Assembly (NCBI RefSeq): GCF_003100395.1 | Contig: NZ_CP029210.1 | Coordinates: 310,001-374,000 of the forward strand | From: Aquabacterium olei | Lineage (GTDB): Bacteria; Pseudomonadota; Gammaproteobacteria; Burkholderiales; Burkholderiaceae_C | DNA: 64,000 nucleotides | Reading direction: 5' to 3' | Shown: one piece after another, positions 1-8,780 of the stretch | How the letters are laid out: every line of letters begins with the position of its first letter | How positions within the stretch are numbered: position 1 is the first letter of the stretch | The notes under the pieces: generated by a model | What the model was told of the DNA's origin: nothing | The model's input: only the letters and a program-made list of their open reading frames with translations | Databases searched by the model: none | Position numbers and translations under genes: made by a program

Positions 1-624
1 GTGATCACGCGGGGGCTGGTCGAGCTGATGGGCGGTGAACTGCAGTTGCGGTCGCGCCCCGGGCTGGGCGCGTGCTTTCAGGTCACGTTGCAGCCGGTGC
101 CCGGCGCCGAGGACGAGCCGCAGGGGCACGACCCCTGGACACCGACGGGGGCGGGGGCGCTGGATGCGCTGGAGCCCGCTCCTGGCCACACCGAGGCAAC
201 GGTGCCGCCGGCGCCCGATCGCGTGCGCGAGGTGCTGTACGTCGAGGACAACCGGGTCAACGCCATCCTGATGGCCTCCGTCTTCGAGGACCGGCCCGAC
301 TTCCATCTCACGGTGGCCGAGACCGGCGCCGAGGCGCTGGAGAGGGCGCGCACGCTGCAACCCGATGCGCTGCTGCTCGACATGCACCTGCCGGACATGG
401 ACGGGCTGGCGCTGCTGGCCGCCTTGCGCCGCCTGCCGCACCTGGCGCGGGTGCCGGCGGCCGTGGTGTCGGCCGATGCCATGCCGGCCGACATCGAGCG
501 GGCTCTGGCGGCCGGCTTTGCCGCCTACTGGACCAAACCCCTCGACATCGGCCGCCTGATGGCCGAATTGACCGTGCTGGTGGCCGGGGCGCCGGCGCGC
601 GGGGATGCACCGCCGGCGGCCTGA
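1..624 (+). CDS. Hybrid sensor histidine kinase, C-terminal part (5' end outside window)
   Basis: The reading frame is open from the first base, so the gene starts upstream of the window. Residues 1-30 look like the end of a HATPase_c domain (GLVELMGG followed by [10 protein letters not shown], the usual G2-box tail). After a Pro/Ala-rich linker, residues 77-195 form a receiver domain: acidic pair E82-D83, phosphoacceptor D127 in [12 protein letters not shown], conserved S157 and K179 in WTKP. This is the order of a hybrid kinase whose receiver follows the catalytic core. The signal it senses cannot be known because the sensor part is missing. The GTG at base 1 is very unlikely to be the true start. 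A separate short protein is a weak alternative. Confidence 0.85.
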   Translation: MITRGLVELMGGELQLRSRPGLGACFQVTLQPVPGAEDEPQGHDPWTPTGAGALDALEPAPGHTEATVPPAPDRVREVLYVEDNRVNAILMASVFEDRPDFHLTVAETGAEALERARTLQPDALLLDMHLPDMDGLALLAALRRLPHLARVPAAVVSADAMPADIERALAAGFAAYWTKPLDIGRLMAELTVLVAGAPARGDAPPAA

Positions 625-713
625 GGCGCCGGCGAGGGCAACAGACGGCACAATGGCGGTTTGACGTCCGGGCTGCGAGCCGGCCCGCTGCGAACCTTTC
701 TGGCGCCCTTTCC

Positions 714-1613
714 ATGACTTCTGCCCTGCACACCTCCGCCATCACCTCGCTGCCGCTGCTGGCCCGCGGCAAGGTCCGCGACAACTACGCCGTCGGCAAC
801 GACCGCATCCTGATGGTGGCCTCCGACCGCATCAGCGCGTTCGACGTGATCATGGGCGAGCCGATTCCGGGCAAGGGCGCGCTGCTGACGAAGATGGCGT
901 TGTTCTGGTTCGACCTGCTCAAGGACGTGGCCCCGAACCACCTGACTGGCGAAGACCCGCTGAGCGTCGTGACCCCTGCGGAGCGCCCGCAGGTGGAAGG
1001 CCGCGCCATGCTGGTCAAGAAGCTCAAGCCCCTGCCTGTGGAGGCCGTGGTGCGCGGCTACCTGGCCGGCAGCGGCTGGAAGGAATACCAGGACAACGGC
1101 GAGGTGTGCGGCGTGAAGCTGCCTGCTGGCCTGAAGAACGCGAGCAAGCTGCCCGAGCCCATCTTCACCCCCGCCACCAAGGCCGAGGTCGGTGAGCACG
1201 ACGAGAACATCTCGTTCGAGAAGATGAGCGAGATCATTGGCGCCGAGATGGCCGAGAAGGTGCGTGCGCTGGCGCTGAAGCTCTACAAGACGGCGGCCGA
1301 TTACGCGCTGACCAAGGGCATCATCATTGCCGACACCAAGTTCGAGTTCGGCCTGGATGAAAACGGCACGCTGACGGTGATGGACGAGGTGCTGACGCCG
1401 GATTCCTCGCGCTTCTGGCCGGCCGAGGGCTATGTGGAAGGGCGCAACCCGCCGAGCTTCGACAAGCAGTTCCTGCGCGACTGGCTGGAGCAGGCCACCG
1501 TGAACGGACAGCTGTGGGACAAGACCGCGCCGTCGCCCGCGCTGCCGCAGGACGTGATCGAAAAGACCGCGGCGAAGTACCAGGAAGCGCTGACGCGCCT
1601 GATGGGCGCGTGA
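714..1613 (+). CDS. purC: Phosphoribosylaminoimidazole-succinocarboxamide synthase (SAICAR synthetase)
   Basis: PurC joins CAIR with aspartate, using ATP, to give SAICAR in de novo purine synthesis; it is cytosolic. The 299-residue protein has the family features: an N-terminal RGKVRDNY and DRISAFDV block, the [13 protein letters not shown] signature in the middle, and [11 protein letters not shown] followed by [12 protein letters not shown]. The length matches the longer proteobacterial and yeast-like single-domain form. The ATG at 714 is chosen because the family starts just before the RGKVRDNY block; the frame is open further upstream, but that part has no PurC similarity. It lies 89 nt after the kinase gene and is closed by a strong terminator. 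The later-pathway genes purE and purK lie about 30 kb away. Confidence 0.97.
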   Translation: MTSALHTSAITSLPLLARGKVRDNYAVGNDRILMVASDRISAFDVIMGEPIPGKGALLTKMALFWFDLLKDVAPNHLTGEDPLSVVTPAERPQVEGRAMLVKKLKPLPVEAVVRGYLAGSGWKEYQDNGEVCGVKLPAGLKNASKLPEPIFTPATKAEVGEHDENISFEKMSEIIGAEMAEKVRALALKLYKTAADYALTKGIIIADTKFEFGLDENGTLTVMDEVLTPDSSRFWPAEGYVEGRNPPSFDKQFLRDWLEQATVNGQLWDKTAPSPALPQDVIEKTAAKYQEALTRLMGA

Positions 1614-1647
1614 TCGCCCCGACGCGACCGCTCTGCGGAGCGGCATG

Positions 1648-1674
1648 AAAAAAGCGCCCCGCGGGGCGCTTTTT
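1648..1674. terminator. Bidirectional Rho-independent terminator between purC and the PEP-CTERM gene
   Basis: A perfect GC-rich palindrome (AGCGCCCCGCGGGGCGCT, 1653-1670) is flanked by six A on the left and a run of T on the right. It can therefore stop transcription from both of the convergent genes, purC on the plus strand and the PEP-CTERM gene on the minus strand. Confidence 0.9.
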
Positions 1675-1714
1675 GCTGAGTGCCGCGGCCAGGGCCGCGA
1701 CCCCACGGCCGTCT

Positions 1715-2221
1715 TCAGGCCTGCTTGCGGCGGGCGACAAAGCCGGCCACACCCAGGCCGGCCAGGGCCAGAGCCAGGGCTTCAGGTTCCGGCACCGGAG
1801 CGGCGCCGATCGTGACCTGGTACTGGCCGCCGGTCTTGCCCGTCGACAGGCCAGCCAGCGTCAGGGTGTAGGTGCCGCCGAGCAGACCGTCGAAGGTGAA
1901 GCTGCTCAGCTCCGTGGCCGAGCCGGTCTTGACGATGTTGTAGCCGTCACCCTTCAGGGTCACCTGAGTGAGTTCGAGGTACTTGCCGCCGCGCGTGTTC
2001 AGCGTGTAGCCGTAGTCCACATCGGCCATGCCGCCGATCGTGAAGACGAAGCTGTCTTCGAAGGCGCGACCTTCCGGGTGGGTGATCACCGAGGACGTCC
2101 AGCCGGCGGTGCCGAAGGTCTCGAGGGGGGCATTGATCGTGAACGTCTTGACGTCGGGCGTGGCGAAAGCCGAGGTCGACACGAAGGCCGCAAGGGCGAG
2201 AGGCAGGAGCTTGCTGTACAT
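1715..2221 (-). CDS. PEP-CTERM sorting domain protein (small exported protein)
   Basis: A 168-residue protein with an N-terminal signal peptide (MYSKLLPLALAAFVSTSAFA), a beta-rich middle, and a C-terminal PEP-CTERM tail: VPEPEALALALAG, then a hydrophobic stretch, then the basic end ARRKQA. PEP-CTERM tails are recognised by exosortase (EpsH/XrtA family), usually in exopolysaccharide-producing Gram-negatives. No exosortase lies in this window, so the sorting enzyme must be elsewhere. The ATG at 2221 is preferred over upstream options because it begins the signal peptide directly and follows an AGGGACC ribosome-binding sequence. Function beyond surface sorting is unknown. Confidence 0.88.
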   Translation of the reverse strand: MYSKLLPLALAAFVSTSAFATPDVKTFTINAPLETFGTAGWTSSVITHPEGRAFEDSFVFTIGGMADVDYGYTLNTRGGKYLELTQVTLKGDGYNIVKTGSATELSSFTFDGLLGGTYTLTLAGLSTGKTGGQYQVTIGAAPVPEPEALALALAGLGVAGFVARRKQA

Positions 2222-2371
2222 CTTGGTGGTCCCTGAAAACGGAAGGGGGTGCGAGCGGTTGCCCGCCTTACAACTTGTGACCTGATTGTCGGGGTTGCCC
2301 GGTGTCCCAGCATCCCTCATTCCGGTGGTGTTTCCCGGGTGTTCCACCGTGCCGTTGCTCATCCTGAAAAA

Positions 2372-3217
2372 TCAGGGGGCCTCATCAGGCGCCTGGGCCG
2401 CGGCGGCGGCAGCCAGGGCTGCTGCGGCCGCTGCCGCAGCAGCCTCGGCCACATCCGGCGGGGCGGCCCAGCTTCGCAGTGCCAGGGCGGCATCGTCCAG
2501 GCCGATGCGGGCCAACGACGAGAACAATGCCAGCCCAACGTCGGACTCCTCGGTCGCGATCTCGCCGAGCACGGCCTGCGCACCGCGCAGCGATTCCGCC
2601 TGCTCCTTGCGGTTCAGTTTGTCGGCCTTGGTCAGCAGCACCAGGAGCCTGACTTCGCCGGTGCGCACCCGGGGCGCCACGAAGTCGAGCAGTTGCCGGT
2701 CGAGTTCGGTGAAGCCATGCCGCGAGTCCACCATCTGCACCACCGCCGTCAGGTTGCGGCGAAGTTCCAGGTACTGGGCCATCACTTCCTGCCAGCGCAG
2801 CTTGGCCGTGCGGTCGACCGCCGCGTAGCCGTAGCCCGGCAGGTCGGCCCACACCTGATCGGGGGCGGTCTTGGGTCCGACCTGGAACAGGTTGATGTGC
2901 TGGGTGCGCCCCGGCGTCTTGGAGGCAAAGGCCAGTTGGCGTTGCTGGGCCAGCGTGTTCACGGCCGTGGACTTGCCGGCATTCGAGCGGCCGACAAAGG
3001 CCACCTCGGGCAACTCGGATGTGGGCAGCTGGTGCAACTGCGCCGCGGTGGTGAAGAAGCGCGCCGTGTGCGCCCAGGCCAGCGCCTCACGGGCCTCGGG
3101 AGACCACTCGGGCGCGGCCACCTTGCGCGGGGCATGGCGGGCTCGACCAGGTGACGGCGTGACCGGCCGCGCGGGCTTCACATCGGACTTTGAACGGGTT
3201 GGCTTGGGTTGGCTCAT
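2372..3217 (-). CDS. engB: Ribosome biogenesis GTP-binding protein EngB (YihA/YsxC)
   Basis: EngB is a TrmE-Era-EngA-like GTPase needed for assembly of the large ribosomal subunit. The GTPase motifs are visible in order: G1 GRSNAGKST (residues 76-84), G2 TPGRTQHINLF, G3 DLPGYGYA, G4 TKADKLNR and G5 FSSLARIG. At 281 residues it is longer than the typical 200-220. The extra length is a basic N-terminal extension of about 45 residues and a C-terminal tail made almost only of Ala (about 25 residues). It is divergent from the cytochrome c4 gene across 162 nt, an arrangement common in Burkholderiales. Confidence 0.95.
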   Translation of the reverse strand: MSQPKPTRSKSDVKPARPVTPSPGRARHAPRKVAAPEWSPEAREALAWAHTARFFTTAAQLHQLPTSELPEVAFVGRSNAGKSTAVNTLAQQRQLAFASKTPGRTQHINLFQVGPKTAPDQVWADLPGYGYAAVDRTAKLRWQEVMAQYLELRRNLTAVVQMVDSRHGFTELDRQLLDFVAPRVRTGEVRLLVLLTKADKLNRKEQAESLRGAQAVLGEIATEESDVGLALFSSLARIGLDDAALALRSWAAPPDVAEAAAAAAAAALAAAAAAQAPDEAP

Positions 3218-3379
3218 GGGTCATTGTAAAATCCCTCGGTTTACCTGCATCAAATTGACGCCGATTACTTGTCGAACACGCGCTTCTTGACGTCCTTCAG
3301 GCTTCGGAAGTGCGCCGCGCGGCCACTACACTCTGCGTTCACCCAGCAGCCCCAACAAGCAACACACAGCCCCTACGCC

Positions 3380-4006
3380 ATGAAGCGCTTCTCGAACCTG
3401 ATTGCCCTTGCCTCGGTGGCCCTGTCCCTGTCCGGTCTGGCCCATGGCGCAGAGACCAAAGCCGCCAAGCCCGATCTGGCCGCGGGTGAAGCCAAGGCCA
3501 CGGCCGTGTGCTCGGCCTGTCACGCCATCGACGGTTCGCGCGGGCTGTCGGCCAACCCCATCCTGCAGGGGCAGCACGCCGATTACCTGGTGAAGCAGCT
3601 GATGGAGTTCAAGGAAGGCAAGCGCAAGAACGCCGTGATGAACGGCATGGCCGCCCCGCTGACGCCGGAAGACATGCGCAACCTCGCGGCTTTCTACGCC
3701 AGCAAGAAGGCCCCCGTGGGCACCGCCAAGAACAAGGATCTGGTGGCCACCGGCGAACGCATCTACCGCGGTGGCATCGCCAAGAAGGGCGTGCCGGCCT
3801 GCGCGGGCTGCCACAGCCCGAATGGCGTGGGCATCCCGTCGCAGTACCCCCGCCTGGGTGGCCAGCACGCTGACTACGTGAAGGCCCAGTTGGTCGCTTT
3901 CCGTCAGGGTGAGCGCACCAACAACGCCCAGATGACGGCGATCTCCGCCAACCTGAGCGACAAGGAAATCGAGGCCCTGGCCGACTACGTGGCCGGCCTG
4001 CGCTGA
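3380..4006 (+). CDS. Di-haem cytochrome c4-type protein
   Basis: A 208-residue periplasmic electron carrier with a signal peptide (MKRFSNLIALASVALSLSGLAHG). Two similar cytochrome c domains follow, each with one haem-binding motif: C44-SAC-H48 and C141-AGC-H145. Met residues after each motif (NGMAAPL and QMTAISANL) are the expected sixth ligands. Both halves share a QHADY(L/V)K.QL..F..G.R element, showing internal duplication. The start at 3380 is the first ATG that gives a normal signal peptide. The gene is directly upstream of resB and ccsA, which mature c-type cytochromes, and is separated from them by a terminator. Cytochrome c4 usually passes electrons to cytochrome oxidases. Confidence 0.93.
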   Translation: MKRFSNLIALASVALSLSGLAHGAETKAAKPDLAAGEAKATAVCSACHAIDGSRGLSANPILQGQHADYLVKQLMEFKEGKRKNAVMNGMAAPLTPEDMRNLAAFYASKKAPVGTAKNKDLVATGERIYRGGIAKKGVPACAGCHSPNGVGIPSQYPRLGGQHADYVKAQLVAFRQGERTNNAQMTAISANLSDKEIEALADYVAGLR

Positions 4007-4063
4007 CCGCCGGTGAGCCGGTTTGCTCGGCACCCCGGGAACGCACCCGGGGGCTGAATCAAC

Positions 4064-4100
4064 AAGGCGGGAGGCCCCTTTCGGGGCACCCGCCTTTTTT
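4064..4100 (+). terminator. Rho-independent terminator after the cytochrome c4 gene
   Basis: AAGGCGGG (4064-4071) pairs with CCCGCCTT (4089-4096), enclosing a second short GGCCCC/CGGGG pairing, and is followed by six T (4095-4100). It separates the cytochrome c4 transcript from resB. Confidence 0.88.
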
Positions 4101-4138
4101 GCTGGCCGCCGTGGTTCGCGCCGCGGCGGTCTCATGAC

Positions 4139-6454
4139 ATGAGTGCCCTCCCGACCTCCGCGCCTTCTGCCCCCCCGATCCGTCCGCCGCGCACCTCCTG
4201 GCAGCGCGAGGCGCTGGAGTTGCTGGCCTCGATGCGCTTTGCCATCGCCCTGCTGACGGTGATCTGCATCGCCTCGGCCATAGGCACGGTGGTCAAGCAG
4301 GGCGAGCCACTGGTCAACTACGTCGACCAGTTCGGGCCATTCTGGGCGGATGTGTTCGGCTCGCTGGGGCTGTACCACGTCTACAGCTCGGTCTGGTTTC
4401 TGGTGATCCTGGCGTTTCTGGTGGTCTCCACCAGCCTGTGCATTGCCCGCAATACCCCGAAGATCCTGACCGACTGGCGCACGCACAAGGAACATGTGCG
4501 GGCCAGCGCGCTGAAGGCCTTCCATCACCGTGCCGAGGGGCATCTGCCCCAGCCGCTGGCGCAGACGCAGGACCAGGTCGCCCGGCTGCTGGCGAGCCAG
4601 GGCTGGTCCGTCAAGACGCAGGTGCGCACCGACGGGGCCGAGCAGGGCGTGATGTTCGGGGCGCGCCTGGGGGCGGCCAACAAGCTGGGCTACATCGCGG
4701 CCCACAGCGCCATCGTGCTGGTGTGCCTGGGCGGCCTGTTCGACGGCGACCTGATCATCAAGGTGCAGGCGTGGGCCAACAAGCTGCAGCCCTTCCAGGG
4801 ACGGATCGAGTCCGACCGCGGGCGACTGTCGGTGGACAACCCGGCCTACCGGGGGCAGCTCTTCGTGCCCGAGGGTCAGCGCAGCAGCGCGGCGGTGGTC
4901 AACCTGCCCGATGGCATGCTCGTGCAGCCGCTGCCCTTCGAGGTCGAGCTCAAGCGCTTCAAGGTGGACTACTACGACACGGGCATGCCCAAGCGCTTTG
5001 CCAGCGACATCGTGATCCACGATGCGCGCACGAAGACGAGCAAGCCGTTCACGGTCGAGGTGAACCACCCGGTGGTGTACGACGGCGTGACGATCTTCCA
5101 GTCGAGCTTCGAAGACGGGGGCTCGCAGCTGAAGTTGAAGGCGCGCGGGCTGGGCGGCGGGCCCGAGCCGGAGCGCGTGCTGGATGCGCGCGTGAATGGC
5201 GAGGCCTTCTCCATTCCGAATGCGTGGTGGGTGAGCCAGGGCGGGGGCGCCGGCGTCGGTGACGTGCGCCTGGAGGTGACCGAGCTGCGTGTGATCAACG
5301 TGGAAGACCTGAGTGCGGCCCGGCAGGGCCCGGTGGCGGAGGCCGAGGAGGCCGACGCAGCCGCTTCGGCCGCGGGTGGCAAGGATGTGCGGGGCGTGAA
5401 TCTGAGCGGCATCACGCAGCACCTGGGCTCGGGCGCGCGTGGGGCAAAAGCCAAGCAGCTGACCAACATCGGCCCCTCGGTCAGCTACAAGCTGCGCGAT
5501 GCGGCGGGCCAGGCGCGCGAGTTCCAGAACTACATGGCGCCGGTCACGCTGGACGGCCAGGCCGTGTTCCTTCTGGGCGTGCGGGACACGCCGGCGGAGG
5601 CCTTCCGGTTCCTGCGGGTGCCGGCCGATGACCAGATGTCGATCGAGGGCTGGGTGCGGCTGCGTCGCCACCTGAGCCAGCCGGCCCTGCGTGCGGAGGC
5701 GGCTCGCCGCTTCGGCCGCATGGCCGCTCCGGCCAGTCGCACTGACCTGCAAGACCAGCTGGCCGACTCGGCGCGGCGTGCGCTGGAGTTGTTTGCCGGG
5801 GCGACGTCGCCGAAGGCGGCGGCTGCAGCCACGACGGGGGCGGCGGCATCCGCGCCGTCTGCACCAGCACCGGGGGCCGGGGCCCTGATGGGCACGGATG
5901 CGCCGCCGCAAGGCGGGCTGCAGGCGCTGCAGGACTTCATCACGGCCGTGGTGCCCGAGCCGGACCGCCCGCGCACGGCCGAGACGCTGATGCGCATCCT
6001 CAACGGGGCGCTGTTCGAGTTGGCCAACGTGGGCCGTGAGCAGGCCGGGCTGGCGCCGTTGCGCCCGGATTCGCCGGCCGCGCTGGCCTTCATGACGCAG
6101 TCGGTGCTGTCGCTGTCGGATGCCGTGTTCTACCCGGCGCCGGTCGTCTTCACGCTCGATGGCTTCGAGCAGAAGCAGGCCAGCGTCTTCCAGGTGACGC
6201 GCACGCCGGGTCGCAATGTGGTCTATCTGGGTTGCGTGTTGCTGATCGTCGGCGTCTTTGCCATGCTCTACATCCGCGAGCGTCGCCTGTGGGTGTGGCT
6301 GCAGGACGATGGCCAGGGCGGCAGCGCCGTGCGCCTGGCCCTGTCGTCGACGCGCCAGACGCTGGACACCGACCGAGAATTCGACCGCCTGCGCGACGCC
6401 CTGCTGGGCCCGACGCCGGCCGCATCCACCGGCGCCCCCGACGCCCGTGCCTGA
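4139..6454 (+). CDS. resB: Cytochrome c biogenesis protein ResB (Ccs1), system II
   Basis: ResB forms the haem-handling complex of system II cytochrome c maturation with CcsA. Membrane segments are visible at about residues 35-58 (starting MRFAIALLTVICIASAIG), 75-102, 178-200 (with the conserved His in AAHSAIVLV) and near the C-terminus (VVYLGCVLLIVGVFAML). Between the last two lies a large periplasmic domain. The 771-residue length is long for ResB; part of the excess is an Ala/Pro-rich, low-complexity stretch at about residues 555-592. ccsA follows after 18 nt, so the two are very probably one operon. Confidence 0.93.
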   Translation: MSALPTSAPSAPPIRPPRTSWQREALELLASMRFAIALLTVICIASAIGTVVKQGEPLVNYVDQFGPFWADVFGSLGLYHVYSSVWFLVILAFLVVSTSLCIARNTPKILTDWRTHKEHVRASALKAFHHRAEGHLPQPLAQTQDQVARLLASQGWSVKTQVRTDGAEQGVMFGARLGAANKLGYIAAHSAIVLVCLGGLFDGDLIIKVQAWANKLQPFQGRIESDRGRLSVDNPAYRGQLFVPEGQRSSAAVVNLPDGMLVQPLPFEVELKRFKVDYYDTGMPKRFASDIVIHDARTKTSKPFTVEVNHPVVYDGVTIFQSSFEDGGSQLKLKARGLGGGPEPERVLDARVNGEAFSIPNAWWVSQGGGAGVGDVRLEVTELRVINVEDLSAARQGPVAEAEEADAAASAAGGKDVRGVNLSGITQHLGSGARGAKAKQLTNIGPSVSYKLRDAAGQAREFQNYMAPVTLDGQAVFLLGVRDTPAEAFRFLRVPADDQMSIEGWVRLRRHLSQPALRAEAARRFGRMAAPASRTDLQDQLADSARRALELFAGATSPKAAAAATTGAAASAPSAPAPGAGALMGTDAPPQGGLQALQDFITAVVPEPDRPRTAETLMRILNGALFELANVGREQAGLAPLRPDSPAALAFMTQSVLSLSDAVFYPAPVVFTLDGFEQKQASVFQVTRTPGRNVVYLGCVLLIVGVFAMLYIRERRLWVWLQDDGQGGSAVRLALSSTRQTLDTDREFDRLRDALLGPTPAASTGAPDARA

Positions 6455-6472
6455 TCCGAGGAGTACGACGAG

Positions 6473-7828
6473 ATGAACACCACCACTTCCACCGCACTGC
6501 CTGGCGCGCCGGCAGCGCGTCGCCCTTTGACCGACTGGCTGTTTGCCCTCGTCGTCATGGCCGTGGCCGGGTGGGCCTGGCAGACGCACGGTGCAGCCAT
6601 GGACGGCTATGAGAAAGCCATTCTGGCCGGGGCCGTGCCCAGCCTGATCGCGCTGGGCTGGTTCTGGAAGCCGCTGCGGCTGCTGCTGGTGGGCTGCGGC
6701 CTGGCCACCTGGGCCGCGATGGCGCTGTACCTGCGTACGACCGACGCGCACGGCGCCGACCTGGCGCAGGCCGACAACGTGTTCCTGCTGAAGTACTTCC
6801 TGTCGAGCCAGAGCGCCATTCTGTGGATGAGCGTGCTGTTCTTCCTGAGCACGGTCTTCTACTGGCTGGGCGTGGTCAGCAAGGGGGACACCGCGACCCG
6901 GCTGGGCTCGCGCTTTGCCTGGGCCGGGGTCTTCATGGCCCTCACCGGCACGCTGGTGCGCTGGTTCGAGAGCCACCAGATCGCGCCGGACATCGGCCAC
7001 ATCCCGGTCAGCAACCTCTACGAGGTGTTCGTGCTGTTCGCGTGGCTGACCACCGCTTACTGGCTGTACTACGAAGACCGATTCGCGAAGATGGGCCAGG
7101 CACTCGGTTCGCTGGGCGCCTTCGTGATGCTGGTGGTGAGTGCCGCGGTGGGTTTTCTGCTGTGGTACGCCGTGGTGCGCGGCGCGAGCGAAATCCAGCC
7201 CCTGGTGCCCGCCCTGCAGAGCTGGTGGATGAAGCTGCACGTGCCGGCCAACTTCGTGGGCTATGGCACCTTCGCGCTGGCGGCCATGGTGGCGTTTGCG
7301 TACCTGGTGAAGCACCACGCGGGTGAGACGCGCTGGTGGAAGCTGGCGCCGCTGTGGCTGATGGGCGTGGTGCTGTGTTTCGAGCCGGTGGTGTTTCGCG
7401 CCAAGCCGGGCGTCGAAGGCGGGCTGAGTGCCTACTGGGCGGTGTACTTCGGCATTTCGGCGCTGATCGTGGCCGCCATCGTGGCCGCCCGCAAGCCGAT
7501 TGCCGCGCGCATGCCGGCCTTCGACGTGCTGGATGACGTGATGTACAAGGCGATTGCCGTGGGCTTCGCCTTCTTCACGATCGCCACCATCCTGGGCGCC
7601 TTCTGGGCGGCCGAGGCCTGGGGCGGCTACTGGAGCTGGGACCCGAAGGAAACCTGGGCCCTGATCGTGTGGCTGAACTACGCGGCGTGGCTGCACATGC
7701 GGCTCATGAAGGGCCTGCGCGGCGCGTTTGCCGCCTGGTGGGCGCTGGCCGGCCTGCTGGTGACGTCGTTTGCCTTCCTGGGCGTCAACATGTTCCTGTC
7801 GGGGCTGCACTCGTACGGCGAGCTCTGA
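6473..7828 (+). CDS. ccsA: Cytochrome c biogenesis protein CcsA/CcsB (haem transporter-lyase, system II)
   Basis: A polytopic membrane protein of 451 residues. The haem-binding tryptophan-rich (WWD) motif, WGGYWSWDPKETW, lies at about residues 383-395, between C-terminal membrane segments. Conserved His residues flank it, as in the family, where they bind haem on its way to apocytochromes. A GAGGAG ribosome-binding sequence precedes the ATG. It follows resB closely and is 19 nt before a Crp/Fnr-type regulator gene. The first 100 residues, with two extra predicted membrane segments, are less conserved than the rest. Confidence 0.95.
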   Translation: MNTTTSTALPGAPAARRPLTDWLFALVVMAVAGWAWQTHGAAMDGYEKAILAGAVPSLIALGWFWKPLRLLLVGCGLATWAAMALYLRTTDAHGADLAQADNVFLLKYFLSSQSAILWMSVLFFLSTVFYWLGVVSKGDTATRLGSRFAWAGVFMALTGTLVRWFESHQIAPDIGHIPVSNLYEVFVLFAWLTTAYWLYYEDRFAKMGQALGSLGAFVMLVVSAAVGFLLWYAVVRGASEIQPLVPALQSWWMKLHVPANFVGYGTFALAAMVAFAYLVKHHAGETRWWKLAPLWLMGVVLCFEPVVFRAKPGVEGGLSAYWAVYFGISALIVAAIVAARKPIAARMPAFDVLDDVMYKAIAVGFAFFTIATILGAFWAAEAWGGYWSWDPKETWALIVWLNYAAWLHMRLMKGLRGAFAAWWALAGLLVTSFAFLGVNMFLSGLHSYGEL

Positions 7829-7847
7829 CATCGGGCCCGGGGGCGTG

Positions 7848-8645
7848 ATGCAGCCGCGTGCCGACATCACCACCTCTGCGCTGCGTGAGCGCCTGGCCCG
7901 GGACGCCTGGTTCCGGCATGCGACGCCGGCGCTGCAGGACGGCCTGCTGGCGCTGGGCGCGACCCGACGGTTGCACACCGGAGAGCACCTTTTCTTCCGG
8001 GGGGATGCCCCGGACGGGCTGTATGCCGTGCTGGACGGCGCCCTGCGCGTGAGCGGCCTGGGCGAGGACGGCAAGGAAGCGGTGCTGGCGTTGCTGGAGC
8101 CGCCTGCTTGGCTGGGGGAGGTCTCGCTGTTCGACCGCCTGCCCCGGACGCACGATGCCGTGGCCGAGGGGCCGACCGAGGTCTGGCACGTGCCGCAGGC
8201 ACCCCTGCTGGCGCTGCTGACGCGCGAGCCCGGCTGCTGGCGCGACCTGGGCGTGCTGATGGCTACGCGGCTGCGGTTGGCCTTCATCGCCATGGAGGAC
8301 ATGGCGCTGCACCCGGCCGAAGCCCGCCTGGCCCGTCGGCTGGTGTGGCTGTGCGAGGTGGCGGTGGCCCAGCGTCCGGCCGGTGCGGCGGAGGGCGAGG
8401 TGGTGCTCCCGCTGCGGCAGAACCGGCTGGCGGCGATGCTGTCGCTGTCGCGCCAGACCACCAACCAGATCCTGCAGGGCCTGCAGGACCGCGGGGTGCT
8501 GCGTGTGGCCTACGGTCGCATCACCGTGTGCGACGGAACGGCGCTGCGCGAGGCCGCCGGGCTGTCGAAGGCCGAGCAGGTGGTGCTGTCTCAGTGGCGG
8601 GGTGAGGGCGAGCCCGGCCCTGCCGATTCCCCACGGTCTGTCTGA
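7848..8645 (+). CDS. Crp/Fnr-family transcriptional regulator
   Basis: A 265-residue regulator with an N-terminal cyclic-nucleotide-binding-like beta domain (FRGDAPDGLYAVLDGALRVS, then GEVSLFD) and a C-terminal winged helix. The recognition helix region reads NRLAAMLSLSRQTTNQILQG. The four N-terminal cysteines of an FNR iron-sulphur cluster are absent, so it is not a classical oxygen sensor; the ligand is unknown. The ATG at 7848 (with GTG one codon before) lies 19 nt after ccsA, which suggests transcription with resB-ccsA. It may control the neighbouring cytochrome genes, but that is inference. No clear FNR-type palindrome is seen near the next gene. Confidence 0.88.
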   Translation: MQPRADITTSALRERLARDAWFRHATPALQDGLLALGATRRLHTGEHLFFRGDAPDGLYAVLDGALRVSGLGEDGKEAVLALLEPPAWLGEVSLFDRLPRTHDAVAEGPTEVWHVPQAPLLALLTREPGCWRDLGVLMATRLRLAFIAMEDMALHPAEARLARRLVWLCEVAVAQRPAGAAEGEVVLPLRQNRLAAMLSLSRQTTNQILQGLQDRGVLRVAYGRITVCDGTALREAAGLSKAEQVVLSQWRGEGEPGPADSPRSV

Positions 8646-8780
8646 GCGGCGCCCCCTGAGCCGCAGGCCTTTGTCGGCCGTCCGTCCCGGTGCTTTCCCG
8701 CGTTTGTCGCGCAGCTGACAGGTCGCCCGGCGGCGGCTTTCCATCATCGCGGTCCCCCTACAAGAATCGAGGAGACCGCC

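Noticed and set aside
3233..3238. TACAAT on the minus strand as a -10 box for engB
   Set aside because: It would leave only about 9 nt before the start codon, and no good -35 is seen at 16-18 nt spacing.
3326..8464. A very long open frame on the minus strand opposite cytochrome c4, resB, ccsA and the regulator
   Set aside because: The plus strand carries well-conserved families through the whole interval. The minus frame has biased, low-complexity composition (Arg, His, Gln, Gly) and no recognisable domain; it is a by-product of high GC content.
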